DNA from: Microvirga sp. 3-52
Lineage (GTDB): Bacteria; Pseudomonadota; Alphaproteobacteria; Rhizobiales; Beijerinckiaceae
Direction of reading: 5' to 3'
Length of the DNA stretch: 43,013 bases
Assembly: GCF_018383585.1 (NCBI RefSeq)
Contig: NZ_JAHAMK010000027.1
Coordinates: 27,896 to 70,908 of the forward strand
The position numbers were made by a program, and so were the translations under genes. The notes below the pieces were generated by a model. The model was given only the letters and a program-made list of their open reading frames with translations. It had not been told where the DNA came from and made no database searches. Position 1 is the stretch's first letter. Every line of letters begins with the position of its first letter. Of the stretch, positions 23,947 through 31,288 are shown in pieces.

Positions 23947-24357
23947 ATGACCGCTTCTTCGCTGAGCTTCAAACTCGCCGTTCTGTTCGTCATCGCCGGC
24001 ATGGCCATGGGAATCGGAATGGCCGCATCGCAAGATCATTCGATTATGCCAGCCCATGCTCATCTCAACCTGCTTGGCTGGGTGTCCCTGTTTCTCTTCG
24101 GCATCTATTACGAGCGCCGTCCGGTTCTCGATACGAGCCGTCTGGCCCTGGTCCAGGTCATCGTCTGGTCGATCGGCACCGTCATCCTGACCGTCGCCGT
24201 CGCCGCCCTTCATCTCGGCTACGCCGCCTTCGATCCGGTTGCCGCGATCGCATCGCTGATCGTGCTGGCCGCCATGGTGCTGTTCGCCTACTTCGTCTTC
24301 AGACCGGCACGTAACGCCGCGCCGTCACAAACGGCGCGCCTGACGCCCGCCGAGTAA
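23947..24357 (+). CDS. Four-helix membrane protein with an HAHLNLLGW motif
   Basis: A 136-residue integral membrane protein with four predicted helices (about 8-27, 38-55, 67-90 and 97-118). At the start of helix 2 lies PAHAHLNLLGW, with His37 and His39; His31 and His89 are also available. Similar HxHLNLLGW stretches occur in small proteins annotated as subunit-I-like haem-copper oxidase relatives, so a haem or metal site is conceivable. The protein is far too short to be an oxidase subunit. The ATG at 23947 follows GGAGGA by 5 nt. The AT-rich upstream region suggests its own promoter. Function unknown. Confidence 0.7.
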   Translation: MTASSLSFKLAVLFVIAGMAMGIGMAASQDHSIMPAHAHLNLLGWVSLFLFGIYYERRPVLDTSRLALVQVIVWSIGTVILTVAVAALHLGYAAFDPVAAIASLIVLAAMVLFAYFVFRPARNAAPSQTARLTPAE

Positions 24358-24482
24358 AAGGCATGCCGACGGGCGGCGGGCTGCCGCCCCGGAACCATCA
24401 CGGCCATCGGCAAGTCTCAATTCACGCCTGCAAAGCCTGCGGCTCTTTCGAGTACAGCTGGATCACCCATGTCCAGAAAAGC

Positions 24483-24504
24483 AAAAGCCCCGCACGGGCG
24501 GGGC
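24483..24504 (-). terminator. Intrinsic terminator of tRNA-Glu
   Basis: On the minus strand GCCCCGC (24504-24498), a CCGT loop and GCGGGGC (24493-24487) form a 7-bp GC stem followed by TTTT (24486-24483). It lies 17 nt beyond the CCA end of the tRNA, the expected place for tRNA transcript release. The only 3' neighbour on this strand is the end of the convergent membrane-protein gene. Confidence 0.8.
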
Positions 24505-24521
24505 TAAGCACTTGAAACCTT

Positions 24522-24597
24522 TGGCGCTCCCTAGGGGACTCGAACCCCTGTTTTCGCCGTGAGAGGGCGACGTCCTAGACCGCTAGACGAAGGGAGC
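24522..24597 (-). tRNA. tRNA-Glu, anticodon CTC
   Basis: The minus strand gives a complete 76-nt tRNA with encoded CCA. The acceptor stem is GCTCCCT/AGGGAGC, the D-arm region is TCGTCTAGCGGTCTAGGAC, the anticodon loop is CTCTCAC within a CGCC/GGCG stem, and the T-arm is CAGGGGTTCGAGTCCCCTA. The anticodon CTC reads GAG glutamate codons. The sequence closely follows the known bacterial tRNA-Glu pattern. It is divergent from rluD and followed by an intrinsic terminator at 24483-24504. No integrase or att repeat is nearby. Confidence 0.96.
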
Positions 24598-24692
24598 TAG
24601 CAAGGTTGAGGCCGCTCGTATAACCACCCTTCCGAATCCCTTCAAGCCCTTTTGCTGAAAAAAGCGAACGGCCCAGGTCAAAAGAGGATGCG

Positions 24693-25691
24693 GTGAACGA
24701 CACGACCCAACAGGAATGGCTCTTGGAAGACGGCACGACAGCCGAGCGGCTGGATCGCGTGCTGGCGCGCCTTCAGACGGATCTATCGCGGAGCCGCCTG
24801 CAGGCGCTCATTCGTGACGGTCGAGTTGCCGTCGACGACGTGCCGATCCTCGATCCGAACCGGAAGGTGGCAGGCGGTGTTCGGATCACCCTGACAGTGC
24901 CGCCGCCCGTTCCGGCAGAGCCCGCCGGCGAAGCGATTGATCTCACGATCGTCTACGAGGACGACGACGTGATCGTCATCGACAAGCCGCCGGGTCTCGT
25001 GGTTCACCCGGCGGCCGGGCACGATTCCGGCACTCTGGTGAATGCCCTCATCGCCCATTGCGGGGAGAGCCTCTCAGGGATCGGCGGCGTGAAGCGGCCC
25101 GGCATCGTCCATCGCCTCGACAAGGACACGTCGGGCCTGCTGGTGGTCGCCAAGAACGACCTCGCTCATCAGGCGCTCGCGGCTCAGTTCGCCGATCACG
25201 GCCGCACCGGCCCCTTGGAGCGCGCCTATCTGGCGATCCTCTGGGGCGTGCCCGAGCGGCGACGGGGGACCGTCGAGGCAGCGCTCGCCCGCAGCACGCA
25301 CAACCGCGAGAAAATCGTCGTGGTGAGCGAGGATCGCGGCCGTTATGCCATCACCCATTATGAGGTCATGGAAGGCTTGCCTCCCGCCAATCCCATCGCG
25401 AGCCTGGTCCGATGCGAGCTGGAGACGGGCCGCACGCACCAGATCCGGGTTCACATGGCCCATCTCGGCCACCCCCTCCTGGGCGATGCGACCTACGGCT
25501 CCGGCTTCAAGACCAAGGCGAACCGCCTCTCGGAGCCGCAGAAGGAAGCGTTGAACGCCCTGAATCGACAGTCCCTGCATGCCGCGATCCTCGGCTTCGA
25601 GCATCCGCGCAGCGGAGAATTCCTGCGTTTCGAGAGCTCACTTCCCGCGGATATGGCTGCGCTCCTCCAGGCTTTGCGGGCTGAAATTTAG
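24693..25691 (+). CDS. rluD: 23S rRNA pseudouridine synthase, RluD type
   Basis: An RluA-family pseudouridine synthase; RluD modifies uridines 1911, 1915 and 1917 in helix 69 of E. coli 23S rRNA. The 332 residues have an N-terminal S4 RNA-binding domain (about 18-75, RLDRVLARLQTDLSRSRLQA) and the catalytic domain with Asp143 in VHRLDKDTSGLLVVAK. The later TGRTHQIRVHMAHLGHPLLGD is also conserved. The GTG at 24693 follows AGAGGA. The S4 domain excludes RluA; RluC remains possible, but position just before rpoH is common for rluD in this order. A 186-nt gap separates it from rpoH. Confidence 0.9.
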   Translation: MNDTTQQEWLLEDGTTAERLDRVLARLQTDLSRSRLQALIRDGRVAVDDVPILDPNRKVAGGVRITLTVPPPVPAEPAGEAIDLTIVYEDDDVIVIDKPPGLVVHPAAGHDSGTLVNALIAHCGESLSGIGGVKRPGIVHRLDKDTSGLLVVAKNDLAHQALAAQFADHGRTGPLERAYLAILWGVPERRRGTVEAALARSTHNREKIVVVSEDRGRYAITHYEVMEGLPPANPIASLVRCELETGRTHQIRVHMAHLGHPLLGDATYGSGFKTKANRLSEPQKEALNALNRQSLHAAILGFEHPRSGEFLRFESSLPADMAALLQALRAEI

Positions 25692-25877
25692 CGTCAATCG
25701 GTCGCAAAATCAGGTTACGCTGGCACCCTTGCGACTCTGGGGCGTTCACCACGTCTTGAAGCCTGATGCCTCTATTCGGACAAGGTCGAACCGCTTATAT
25801 AGGGGCAGGGCGGCCGGCCATGGAGGGGGGCTGCCCCAGGCTTGCCTCGTGGTGAGGGAGCCAAAGGAGGAGAAGAT

Positions 25878-26768
25878 ATGGCTGCAGCGCTTCCGGTGCT
25901 TGCCAATGAAGGGGGCCTTTCGCGCTATCTCGACGAGATCCGTCGCTTCCCCATGCTCGAGCCGCATGAGGAGTACATGCTCGCCAAACGCTGGCGTGAG
26001 CATGGAGATCGCGAAGCGGCCCATAAGCTCGTGACATCCCACCTGCGCCTGGTCGCCAAGATCGCCATGGGCTATCGCGGCTATGGTCTGCCGATCGGCG
26101 AAGTAGTGTCCGAAGGCAATGTCGGCCTGATGCAGGCCGTCAAGCGCTTCGAGCCCGACAAGGGCTTCCGCCTCGCCACTTATGCCATGTGGTGGATCAA
26201 GGCGGCGATTCAAGAATACATCCTACGCTCCTGGTCCCTCGTGAAGATGGGCACCACTGCGAACCAGAAGAAGCTGTTCTTCAACCTGCGCAAGGCGAAG
26301 GGCCGCATCTCCGCGTTCGAGGAAGGCGATCTTCGCCCCGATCACGTGAAGCAGATCGCCACCCAGCTCGGCGTGACCGAGCAGGACGTGGTCGACATGA
26401 ACCGCCGGCTCGGAGGCGACGCCTCCCTCAATGCCCCTTTGCGCGATGAAGGCGAAGGCGGTGGGGAATGGCAGGACTGGCTGGTCGATCAGGGCCAGAG
26501 CCAGGAGCAGGTGCTCGTCGAGGAGGAGGAAGGCCAGAACCGTCTGACCGCCCTGCGCTCCGCGCTCTCCGTCCTCAATCCGCGCGAACGCCGCATCTTC
26601 GAGGCGCGCCGCCTGTCGGACGATCCGATCACGCTTGAAGAGCTCTCCACCGAGTTCGGCGTGTCGCGGGAACGCGTCCGCCAGATCGAGGTGCGGGCCT
26701 TCGAGAAGGTGCAGGAAGCGGTCAAGAAGAACCTGACCCAGATCGAGACTTCCTCGGCCGACGCTTGA
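25878..26768 (+). CDS. rpoH: Heat-shock sigma factor RpoH (sigma 32)
   Basis: A 296-residue group 3-like sigma factor that directs RNA polymerase to heat-shock promoters. Region 1.2/2.1 starts near LSRYLDEIRRFPML. Region 2 holds LRLVAKIAMGYRGYGLPIGE and ATYAMWWIKAAIQEYILRSW. The RpoH box follows as NQKKLFFNLRKAKG, which separates it from RpoD. Region 4.2 is LEELSTEFGVSRERVRQIEV. The ATG at 25878 has an excellent AAAGGAGGAG upstream. A CTTGAA element at 25755-25760 resembles a heat-shock -35, but I cannot place a matching -10. Many alphaproteobacteria have two rpoH genes; only one is here. Confidence 0.96.
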   Translation: MAAALPVLANEGGLSRYLDEIRRFPMLEPHEEYMLAKRWREHGDREAAHKLVTSHLRLVAKIAMGYRGYGLPIGEVVSEGNVGLMQAVKRFEPDKGFRLATYAMWWIKAAIQEYILRSWSLVKMGTTANQKKLFFNLRKAKGRISAFEEGDLRPDHVKQIATQLGVTEQDVVDMNRRLGGDASLNAPLRDEGEGGGEWQDWLVDQGQSQEQVLVEEEEGQNRLTALRSALSVLNPRERRIFEARRLSDDPITLEELSTEFGVSRERVRQIEVRAFEKVQEAVKKNLTQIETSSADA

Positions 26769-26790
26769 AATCAATCGACATGAACTCATG

Positions 26791-26819
26791 AAAAAGCCGC
26801 GCATCGAGCGCGGCTTTTT
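26791..26819. terminator. Bidirectional intrinsic terminator between rpoH and its convergent neighbour
   Basis: AAAAAGCCGCGC (26791-26802), a five-base ATCGA loop and GCGCGGCTTTTT (26808-26819) form a GC stem flanked by A5 and T5. Either strand therefore yields a stem followed by a U-run. It can stop rpoH transcription from the left and the purA/envelope-protein transcript from the right, 21 nt beyond the latter's stop codon. Confidence 0.9.
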
Positions 26820-26840
26820 GTTGTCAGGGGCCGGTTCCTC

Positions 26841-28028
26841 TTACTGCCACTGATTGAAGGCGTCGTTGAGAATCTGGCTGCCGGAGCCGCCCTTCTCGAA
26901 GCTCAGGATCGCGCGCTGGCCGGATGCCATCCGCACCGGCAGGTCGATCCAGTTGCGGCGCACGAACAGCTGGGTATTGCGCGCCACATCCACCTGCAGG
27001 TTGGAAAGGCCGATCAGGAACAGGTTCTCGCGCACCGGCACCGGAAGTCCGGCAACGGGAGTTCCCCGGGCGGCTTCCTCATCCTTGAACTGCAGCAGGC
27101 CCACGTCCCGGATGACACGGTTCGCGTCGCCTTCGCGGGTGGTGAAGGTGAGTTCGACCGTATGGGAAGCGGGCAGCGTCGCGTCGAGGTTGCGCCTCAG
27201 CACCATGCGCATCGTCAGCCCGGCATCGGGCACCTCGATCTGTGCGCTGACCGCCTTCTCGAGCGGCTGGCCCTGACCGGGATTCACATCTTCGAGACGC
27301 CACGTCACACGCCCGACCTGCGCCTTGGGGGTCTGCAGATTGGTGGGATCCTCCTCATAGAAGACCGCGCGCTGCACCACACCGGTCTCCTGGCGGGGCG
27401 CAGGAGCGGTCGCGGGAGGAGCCTGACCGCCGACGCGCTCGTTGATCTTGGAATCGGCAGGAGCCGGCTGCGGCGCTTCGGCGACCGGCGTTTCGGGAGC
27501 CAGATCCTCGGGCTTGTCGCGCCACAGGAAGGCGAAGGCGGCAATCGCCGCAATCACGAGCGCCAGAACCGATCCGAAGATGATGGTCCGGGTTCGCCCC
27601 TTGCCCTGCATGGCCGGATGCGGTCGGCTGTCGATCTTGGGCCGCGCGACCGCCGGCTCGGCGTAAGTGTCTCCGGGCCGCTCCTCCGCGTCCGCGCCGG
27701 CTTGAGGAGCGGGAGCGCGCAAGCCATGAACCGAGCCTGCGCTCCGGGATCCCTCGGGCGCCGGCTGGTCGTCGGCCGGCATGCCCGAGACGGCATCCGG
27801 ATCGAATCCGGCCGAAGGCACGGTGTAATCCGCCTCGACTCGGGCGATGGCCTCGTCGAGGGAACGGCCCTCATGCTGGATCTCCGCCTCGCTCAAAGGC
27901 GGGTCGAGAGTACGCAGCTGCGCGATCAGAGCCGTGCGGGCACGCTCATAGACGGCGTGCCGCTTGTCGGGCGTCTGCTCTGGCAAGCCTTCGACGGCTC
28001 GTGCGATGAGAGGGTAATAATCTGCCAT
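26841..28028 (-). CDS. Conserved one-helix envelope protein of unknown function
   Basis: A 395-residue protein. The N-terminal 70 residues (MADYYPLIARAVEGLPEQTP, then RALTAL-like helical sequence) look like a small cytoplasmic helical domain known to me from hypothetical proteins of related bacteria. A Pro/Ala-rich linker follows. One membrane helix lies at about 148-169 (IIFGSVLALVIAAIAAFAFLW). The C-terminal 200 residues, presumably periplasmic, contain VGRVTWRLEDVN and a repeated beta-type pattern ending ILSFEKGGSGSQILNDAFNQW. There is no signal peptide. It begins 34 nt after purA and is probably co-transcribed with it. I cannot assign a function. Confidence 0.75.
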   Translation of the reverse strand: MADYYPLIARAVEGLPEQTPDKRHAVYERARTALIAQLRTLDPPLSEAEIQHEGRSLDEAIARVEADYTVPSAGFDPDAVSGMPADDQPAPEGSRSAGSVHGLRAPAPQAGADAEERPGDTYAEPAVARPKIDSRPHPAMQGKGRTRTIIFGSVLALVIAAIAAFAFLWRDKPEDLAPETPVAEAPQPAPADSKINERVGGQAPPATAPAPRQETGVVQRAVFYEEDPTNLQTPKAQVGRVTWRLEDVNPGQGQPLEKAVSAQIEVPDAGLTMRMVLRRNLDATLPASHTVELTFTTREGDANRVIRDVGLLQFKDEEAARGTPVAGLPVPVRENLFLIGLSNLQVDVARNTQLFVRRNWIDLPVRMASGQRAILSFEKGGSGSQILNDAFNQWQ

Positions 28029-28062
28029 TTATCTTTGGGAATGACCCGCCGTGGTTCCGTCG

Positions 28063-29355
28063 TCAACCCTCAAAGGGGTTCTTCATGAGGATTGTGTCGT
28101 CACGCTCCGGCGAGGTGGAGAGCACGGCGACAGGCGCCCCGATCAATTCCTCCACCCGGCGGACATACTTGATCGCCTGTGCCGGGAGGTCAGCCCAGGA
28201 GCGCGCTCCTGCGGTCGAACCGCTCCAGCCTTCGATCTCTTCGTAGATCGGCTCGACGCGCGCCTGAGCGCCCTGGCTTGCCGGGAAGTAGTCGATGGTC
28301 TCGCCATCGAGCTTGTATCCGACGCCGATCTTGATCGTCTCGAAGCCGTCGAGAATGTCGAGCTTGGTGAGCGCGATGCCGTCGATGCCGGAGGTGCGCA
28401 CCGTCTGGCGGACCAGCGTGGCGTCGAACCAGCCGCAGCGGCGCTTGCGGCCCGTCACGACGCCGAACTCCTTGCCCTTCTGGCCGATCAGCTCGCCGGT
28501 CTCGTCGAACAGCTCGGTCGGGAACGGCCCCTCGCCCACGCGGGTCGTATAGGCCTTGGCGATGCCGAGCACGTAGCCGACGCCGCCCGGGCCGAGGCCG
28601 GAGCCGGTCGCCGCCTGGCCGGCCACCGTGTTGGAAGACGTGACGAAGGGATAGGTGCCGTGATCCACATCGAGCAGCGCGCCCTGCGCGCCCTCGAACA
28701 GGATGCGCTTGCCGGCGCGACGCTCCTCGTCGAGCAGGCGCCACACGGCGTCCATGTAGGGCAGGACCTTGGGCGCGACGGAAGCCAGCTCGTCATAGAT
28801 CGCCTTCGGCTCGAATTCGTCGAGGCCGAAGCCGCGACGAAGCGCGTTGTGATGGGTGAGCAGCCGCTCGATCTTCTCGGGCAGAGCCGAGAGATCGGCG
28901 AGGTCCATGAGCCGGATCGCCCGGCGGCCGACCTTGTCCTCGTAGGCCGGGCCGATGCCGCGCTTGGTGGTGCCGATCTTCGTGCCGGCGCTGCCGCTTT
29001 CGCGCAGCGCATCGAGCTCGCGGTGGATGGAGAGAATCAGCGTGGCGTTCTCAGCGACCCGCAGGTTGTCACGGGTGATCGAGACGCCCTGCTCGGCAAG
29101 GCGCTCCACCTCTCCGGCGAGCGCATGCGGATCGAGCACGACGCCGTTGCCGATGACGGAGAGCTTGTTGGGGCGCACAACGCCGGAGGGCAGGAGCGAG
29201 AGCTTGTAGACCTTGTCGCCGATCACGAGGGTATGGCCGGCATTGTGACCGCCCTGGAACCGCACGACCACGTCCGCCTGTTCGGACAACCAATCGACGA
29301 TCTTGCCCTTGCCTTCGTCGCCCCACTGGGCGCCCACGACAACCACGTTCGCCAT
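28063..29355 (-). CDS. purA: Adenylosuccinate synthetase
   Basis: PurA condenses IMP with aspartate using GTP, the first committed step to AMP. The 430 residues match the family length. It opens with [19 protein letters not shown], the GTP/catalytic loop with the essential Asp and Lys. It also shows [10 protein letters not shown] with the catalytic His, [37 protein letters not shown] and the GTP-specificity region [10 protein letters not shown]. The ATG at 29355 has GAGG 10 nt upstream. A terminator-shaped hairpin with a U-run ends only 16 nt before the start codon and suggests control in the leader. Confidence 0.97.
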   Translation of the reverse strand: MANVVVVGAQWGDEGKGKIVDWLSEQADVVVRFQGGHNAGHTLVIGDKVYKLSLLPSGVVRPNKLSVIGNGVVLDPHALAGEVERLAEQGVSITRDNLRVAENATLILSIHRELDALRESGSAGTKIGTTKRGIGPAYEDKVGRRAIRLMDLADLSALPEKIERLLTHHNALRRGFGLDEFEPKAIYDELASVAPKVLPYMDAVWRLLDEERRAGKRILFEGAQGALLDVDHGTYPFVTSSNTVAGQAATGSGLGPGGVGYVLGIAKAYTTRVGEGPFPTELFDETGELIGQKGKEFGVVTGRKRRCGWFDATLVRQTVRTSGIDGIALTKLDILDGFETIKIGVGYKLDGETIDYFPASQGAQARVEPIYEEIEGWSGSTAGARSWADLPAQAIKYVRRVEELIGAPVAVLSTSPERDDTILMKNPFEG

Positions 29356-29371
29356 CGCTCAAGCCTCACAT

Positions 29372-29399
29372 AAAAAAACCCCGGCGCAAGGCCAGGGTT
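29372..29399 (-). terminator. Terminator-shaped hairpin inside the purA leader (candidate attenuator)
   Basis: On the minus strand AACCCTGGC (29399-29391), a CTTGC loop and GCCGGGGTT (29385-29377) form a nine-pair stem with one U-G wobble, continued by a run of T to 29372. This is a regular intrinsic terminator, but it ends 16 nt before the purA ATG, leaving no room for a separate promoter downstream. It must lie in the purA leader or end a transcript from further upstream. CCTTGC read on the plus strand at 29409-29414 gives GCAAGG in the RNA, which could pair with the loop region CCUUGC. A weak promoter candidate TTGACC-N17-GATGAG lies at 29448-29420. Confidence 0.6.
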
Positions 29400-29720
29400 G
29401 GGTAAAAACCTTGCAAACCCTCATCGTGGATCGCGCGCCTCAGGTCAAGGCGGAATGAGCCTCGATCCCTCGATCATATGTGTCGTGAAGGGCGGGAATA
29501 TGATTTTGCGTCGTACCGGGGCAGAAGGCACGGCATCGTTCGCCGAGGGGATATGGCTCATCTTCCCTCCCAATGCAGCGGATCAGCCTGAAGCCGCGAA
29601 GTCGGAGCTTCACCGTGAGGAGTTTTGACAATGCGTGCCTTACTTCATCCCCATGATCCCTGTCGGCTACCTTTCTTCCTCATGCTGAGAAGTTGGCTCA
29701 TGAAGGGTCCACACCGTCCA

Positions 29721-29830
29721 CGTCATCACCAGCCCCGGACTTGATCCGGGGCTCAGCCCCCATGATCCCGAAGAGTGTAACGTGACGCTCGTCCGATCGG
29801 GATGGCCGGGACTGAGCCCGGCCATGACCG
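29721..29830. repeat. Dispersed mosaic palindrome, copy 3
   Basis: The element starts CGTCATCACCAG-CCCCGG-ACTTGAT-CCGGGG and ends GATGGCCGGG-ACTGAG-CCCGGCCATGAC. Compared with copy 2 the left and right modules are exchanged: the CATCACC end is on the left and the GGCCATGAC end on the right, as if the copy were inserted in the opposite orientation. The middle is about 45 nt of non-palindromic sequence. Confidence 0.7.
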
Positions 29831-29899
29831 CAGGAGGAGGGGTGCGACGGGATGATGGACGACGCCGGATGAGCCACAGCCTTTCACTCCTCCCTCCCT

Positions 29900-29990
29900 C
29901 GTCATCACCGGCCTTGTGCCGGTGATCCCGATAAAGAGAAGCGCCGCGCCTCACAGCATCGGGATAGCCGGGTCAAGCCCGGCCATGACG
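29900..29990. repeat. Dispersed mosaic palindrome, copy 4
   Basis: CGTCATCACCGGC-CTTGT-GCCGGTGATCCCGAT begins the element and GGGATAGCCGGGTCAAG-CCCGGCCATGACG ends it. It is in the same orientation as copy 3 and opposite to copies 2 and 5. The outermost bases CGTCAT and ATGACG are complementary, so the whole unit can also fold end to end. Confidence 0.75.
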
Positions 29991-30001
29991 GCAGAGGGGG
30001 T

Positions 30002-30052
30002 GACGAAGGCAGGTGCAGGACGAAGGCGGGTGCGGGACCAAGGCGGGCGCGG
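30002..30052. repeat. Three-copy 17-bp tandem repeat
   Basis: Three consecutive 17-bp units begin GACGAAGGC, GACGAAGGC and GACCAAGGC and continue with AGGTGCAG, GGGTGCGG and GGGCGCGG. Units 1 and 2 differ at two positions, units 2 and 3 at two. The period is not a multiple of three, and the tract is between genes. It could vary in copy number between strains. Confidence 0.75.
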
Positions 30053-30227
30053 GATGGAGAGGGTGTGACCAACATGACCATGGACGGCGCCACTCCCGGA
30101 GGGACGCGTCATGGGGAAGGGATCCACTCGCACCCTCAACGACTCGGTGGATCCCCTTCCCTCGGCGCATTCGCCCGGGATCACATGGCACATCACTCGT
30201 ACTCTCGCACTTGGCAGAGCGGCACCC

Positions 30228-31091
30228 TCACGCCCGTCCGCGCGCGCTCTTTCGCGTCTTCACGCGGTGCTCGATGAAATTGCGGATCTCGCGGGTGCGA
30301 TGATGGGGGTCGAGGACCTCGGCATCGATGCCGTGCCGCCAGGCGAGATCGAAGCGGGACGGGTCCCTGTCGAGGGCGGACAGATCCTGCGCATAGGCGA
30401 TGGCTTCTTCGGTCGTCCGGCAGAAGCCCTCCCTTACGAGGATGTCCGTCCGGCGGCTCAGGATGGCCGCGAGCTCACCCAGGGAGAACTCGGGGTGATA
30501 CTGCACGCCCCAGAACACGCCGCCATCCTGGCGGATTTCGGCGGCCTGGACCGGCGAGATGGCATTGCTCGCCAGCACTGTGCAGTCGCCCGGCAGGACC
30601 GTGACCACATCGAGGTGAATGGCGGGCGCGTCATAGACCGCAGGACGCCCCTCGAGCAGAGGATGGGCGCGGCCCGCCTCGGTGGCCGTGAGCTTGCGCG
30701 CGATGCCCACTTCGCGCCCGAGCGGATTGGGCCGCACGTCCCCGTCCGCCGCGACGGCCGCCACCTGCAATCCCCAACAGGAGCCGAAGGACGGGGTGCG
30801 GGACGCATAGACCGCCCGCATCAGGTCGATCTGGCTCAGGATGTCGGGCGTGCGGTCGTAGATGTTGAGATGCGAGCCGGTCAGCACGATGCCGTCATAG
30901 GATTCGAGCCCGGCCGCATCCGGCAGGTTCGCCCCCTCGTCCGTCGGAAAGGCGATGTCGCAGACGGCATCGCGTTCGATCCCGTGAATCACCTCCGCAT
31001 AGGATTCCGAGAGCGTGAGTCCATAGGCTTCCCTGTGGGCCTGCCTTGCACCCCGCGTATTGCCCTCAACCACCAGAAACCGTAAGGCCAT
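30228..31091 (-). CDS. Class I glutamine amidotransferase-domain protein
   Basis: A 287-residue GATase1 protein starting MALRFLVVEGNTRGARQAH. The triad of the family is visible: the nucleophile Cys105 in SFGSCWGLQV and His199/Glu201 in WGVQYHPEF. The segment DGIVLTGSHLNIYD corresponds to the PGG-type loop. After the triad the protein has an extra helical C-terminal part of about 80 residues with REIRNFIEHRVKTR. Free-standing enzymes of this kind are often labelled GMP synthase-like, but no synthase domain is attached, and a gamma-glutamyl hydrolase activity is equally possible. I set the start at 31091; upstream in-frame codons look non-coding. Its promoter region is shared with the divergent EamA gene. 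Confidence 0.85.
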   Translation of the reverse strand: MALRFLVVEGNTRGARQAHREAYGLTLSESYAEVIHGIERDAVCDIAFPTDEGANLPDAAGLESYDGIVLTGSHLNIYDRTPDILSQIDLMRAVYASRTPSFGSCWGLQVAAVAADGDVRPNPLGREVGIARKLTATEAGRAHPLLEGRPAVYDAPAIHLDVVTVLPGDCTVLASNAISPVQAAEIRQDGGVFWGVQYHPEFSLGELAAILSRRTDILVREGFCRTTEEAIAYAQDLSALDRDPSRFDLAWRHGIDAEVLDPHHRTREIRNFIEHRVKTRKSARGRA

Positions 31092-31150
31092 GCGTGTCAC
31101 CCGCTTCGTTTCGTGCCGGTTTAGCCGAACGGCGCACAGCGGCAAGCGCA

Positions 31151-31202
31151 ATTGTATCGGACCCAAAAGTGGAAACCGCTTTTGGGGTCAATCCGATACA
31201 AT
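31151..31202. repeat. Long imperfect inverted repeat between the GATase and EamA genes
   Basis: The outer arms ATTGTATCGGA (31151-31161) and TCCGATACAAT (31192-31202) and the inner arms CCCAAAAG (31162-31169) and CTTTTGGG (31179-31186) form a long hairpin with a 9-nt loop and a small asymmetric bulge. The TGGAAACCGCTTTTGGG-type core recalls a dispersed intergenic repeat common in related alphaproteobacteria (from memory). There is no U-run. Confidence 0.7.
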
Positions 31203-31214
31203 CTTCATAGAGTA

Positions 31215-31270
31215 AGCGCATCGTTTGCCGCGCAAGTGTGGAGCCACTGTTGCGCGGCAAACGATGCGCT
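31215..31270. repeat. Perfect 21-bp inverted repeat immediately upstream of the EamA gene
   Basis: The arms at 31215-31235 and 31250-31270 are exact reverse complements over 21 bp (beginning AGCGCATCG and ending CGATGCGCT), with a 14-nt loop. The structure ends 18 nt before the EamA start codon, directly beside its AGAGAGG sequence. A perfect match of this length between genes is unlikely by chance. It may be a second repeat family, a leader hairpin or a protein-binding site. Confidence 0.85.
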
Positions 31271-31288
31271 AGAGAGGTCCGGCCTCCG

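Larger units (their letters stand above)
29400..30227. other. Repeat-rich intergenic region without a convincing gene
   Basis: About 830 nt between the purA leader and the end of the glutamine amidotransferase gene. It holds two copies of the mosaic palindrome (29721-29830 and 29900-29990), a three-copy 17-bp tandem repeat (30002-30052) and an imperfect inverted repeat around GGGATCCAC/GTGGATCCC (30113-30161). Short open frames at 29455-29628 (plus) and 29440-29631 (minus) lack a good start site and any recognisable motif, so I do not call them. It looks like a site where intergenic repeats accumulated. Confidence 0.6.

Noticed and set aside
24522..24597. tRNA-Glu as an integration site for a mobile island
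   Set aside because: No integrase gene, no direct repeat of the tRNA 3' end and ordinary core genes on both sides.
25755..25801. Heat-shock promoter for rpoH (CTTGAA with TATATA downstream)
   Set aside because: CTTGAA and TATATA are too far apart (35 nt) for one promoter and no better -10 is at the required spacing, so I do not call it.
29440..29631. Short overlapping frames on both strands in the gap upstream of purA
   Set aside because: No good Shine-Dalgarno, non-ATG start for the minus frame and no protein-like motif.
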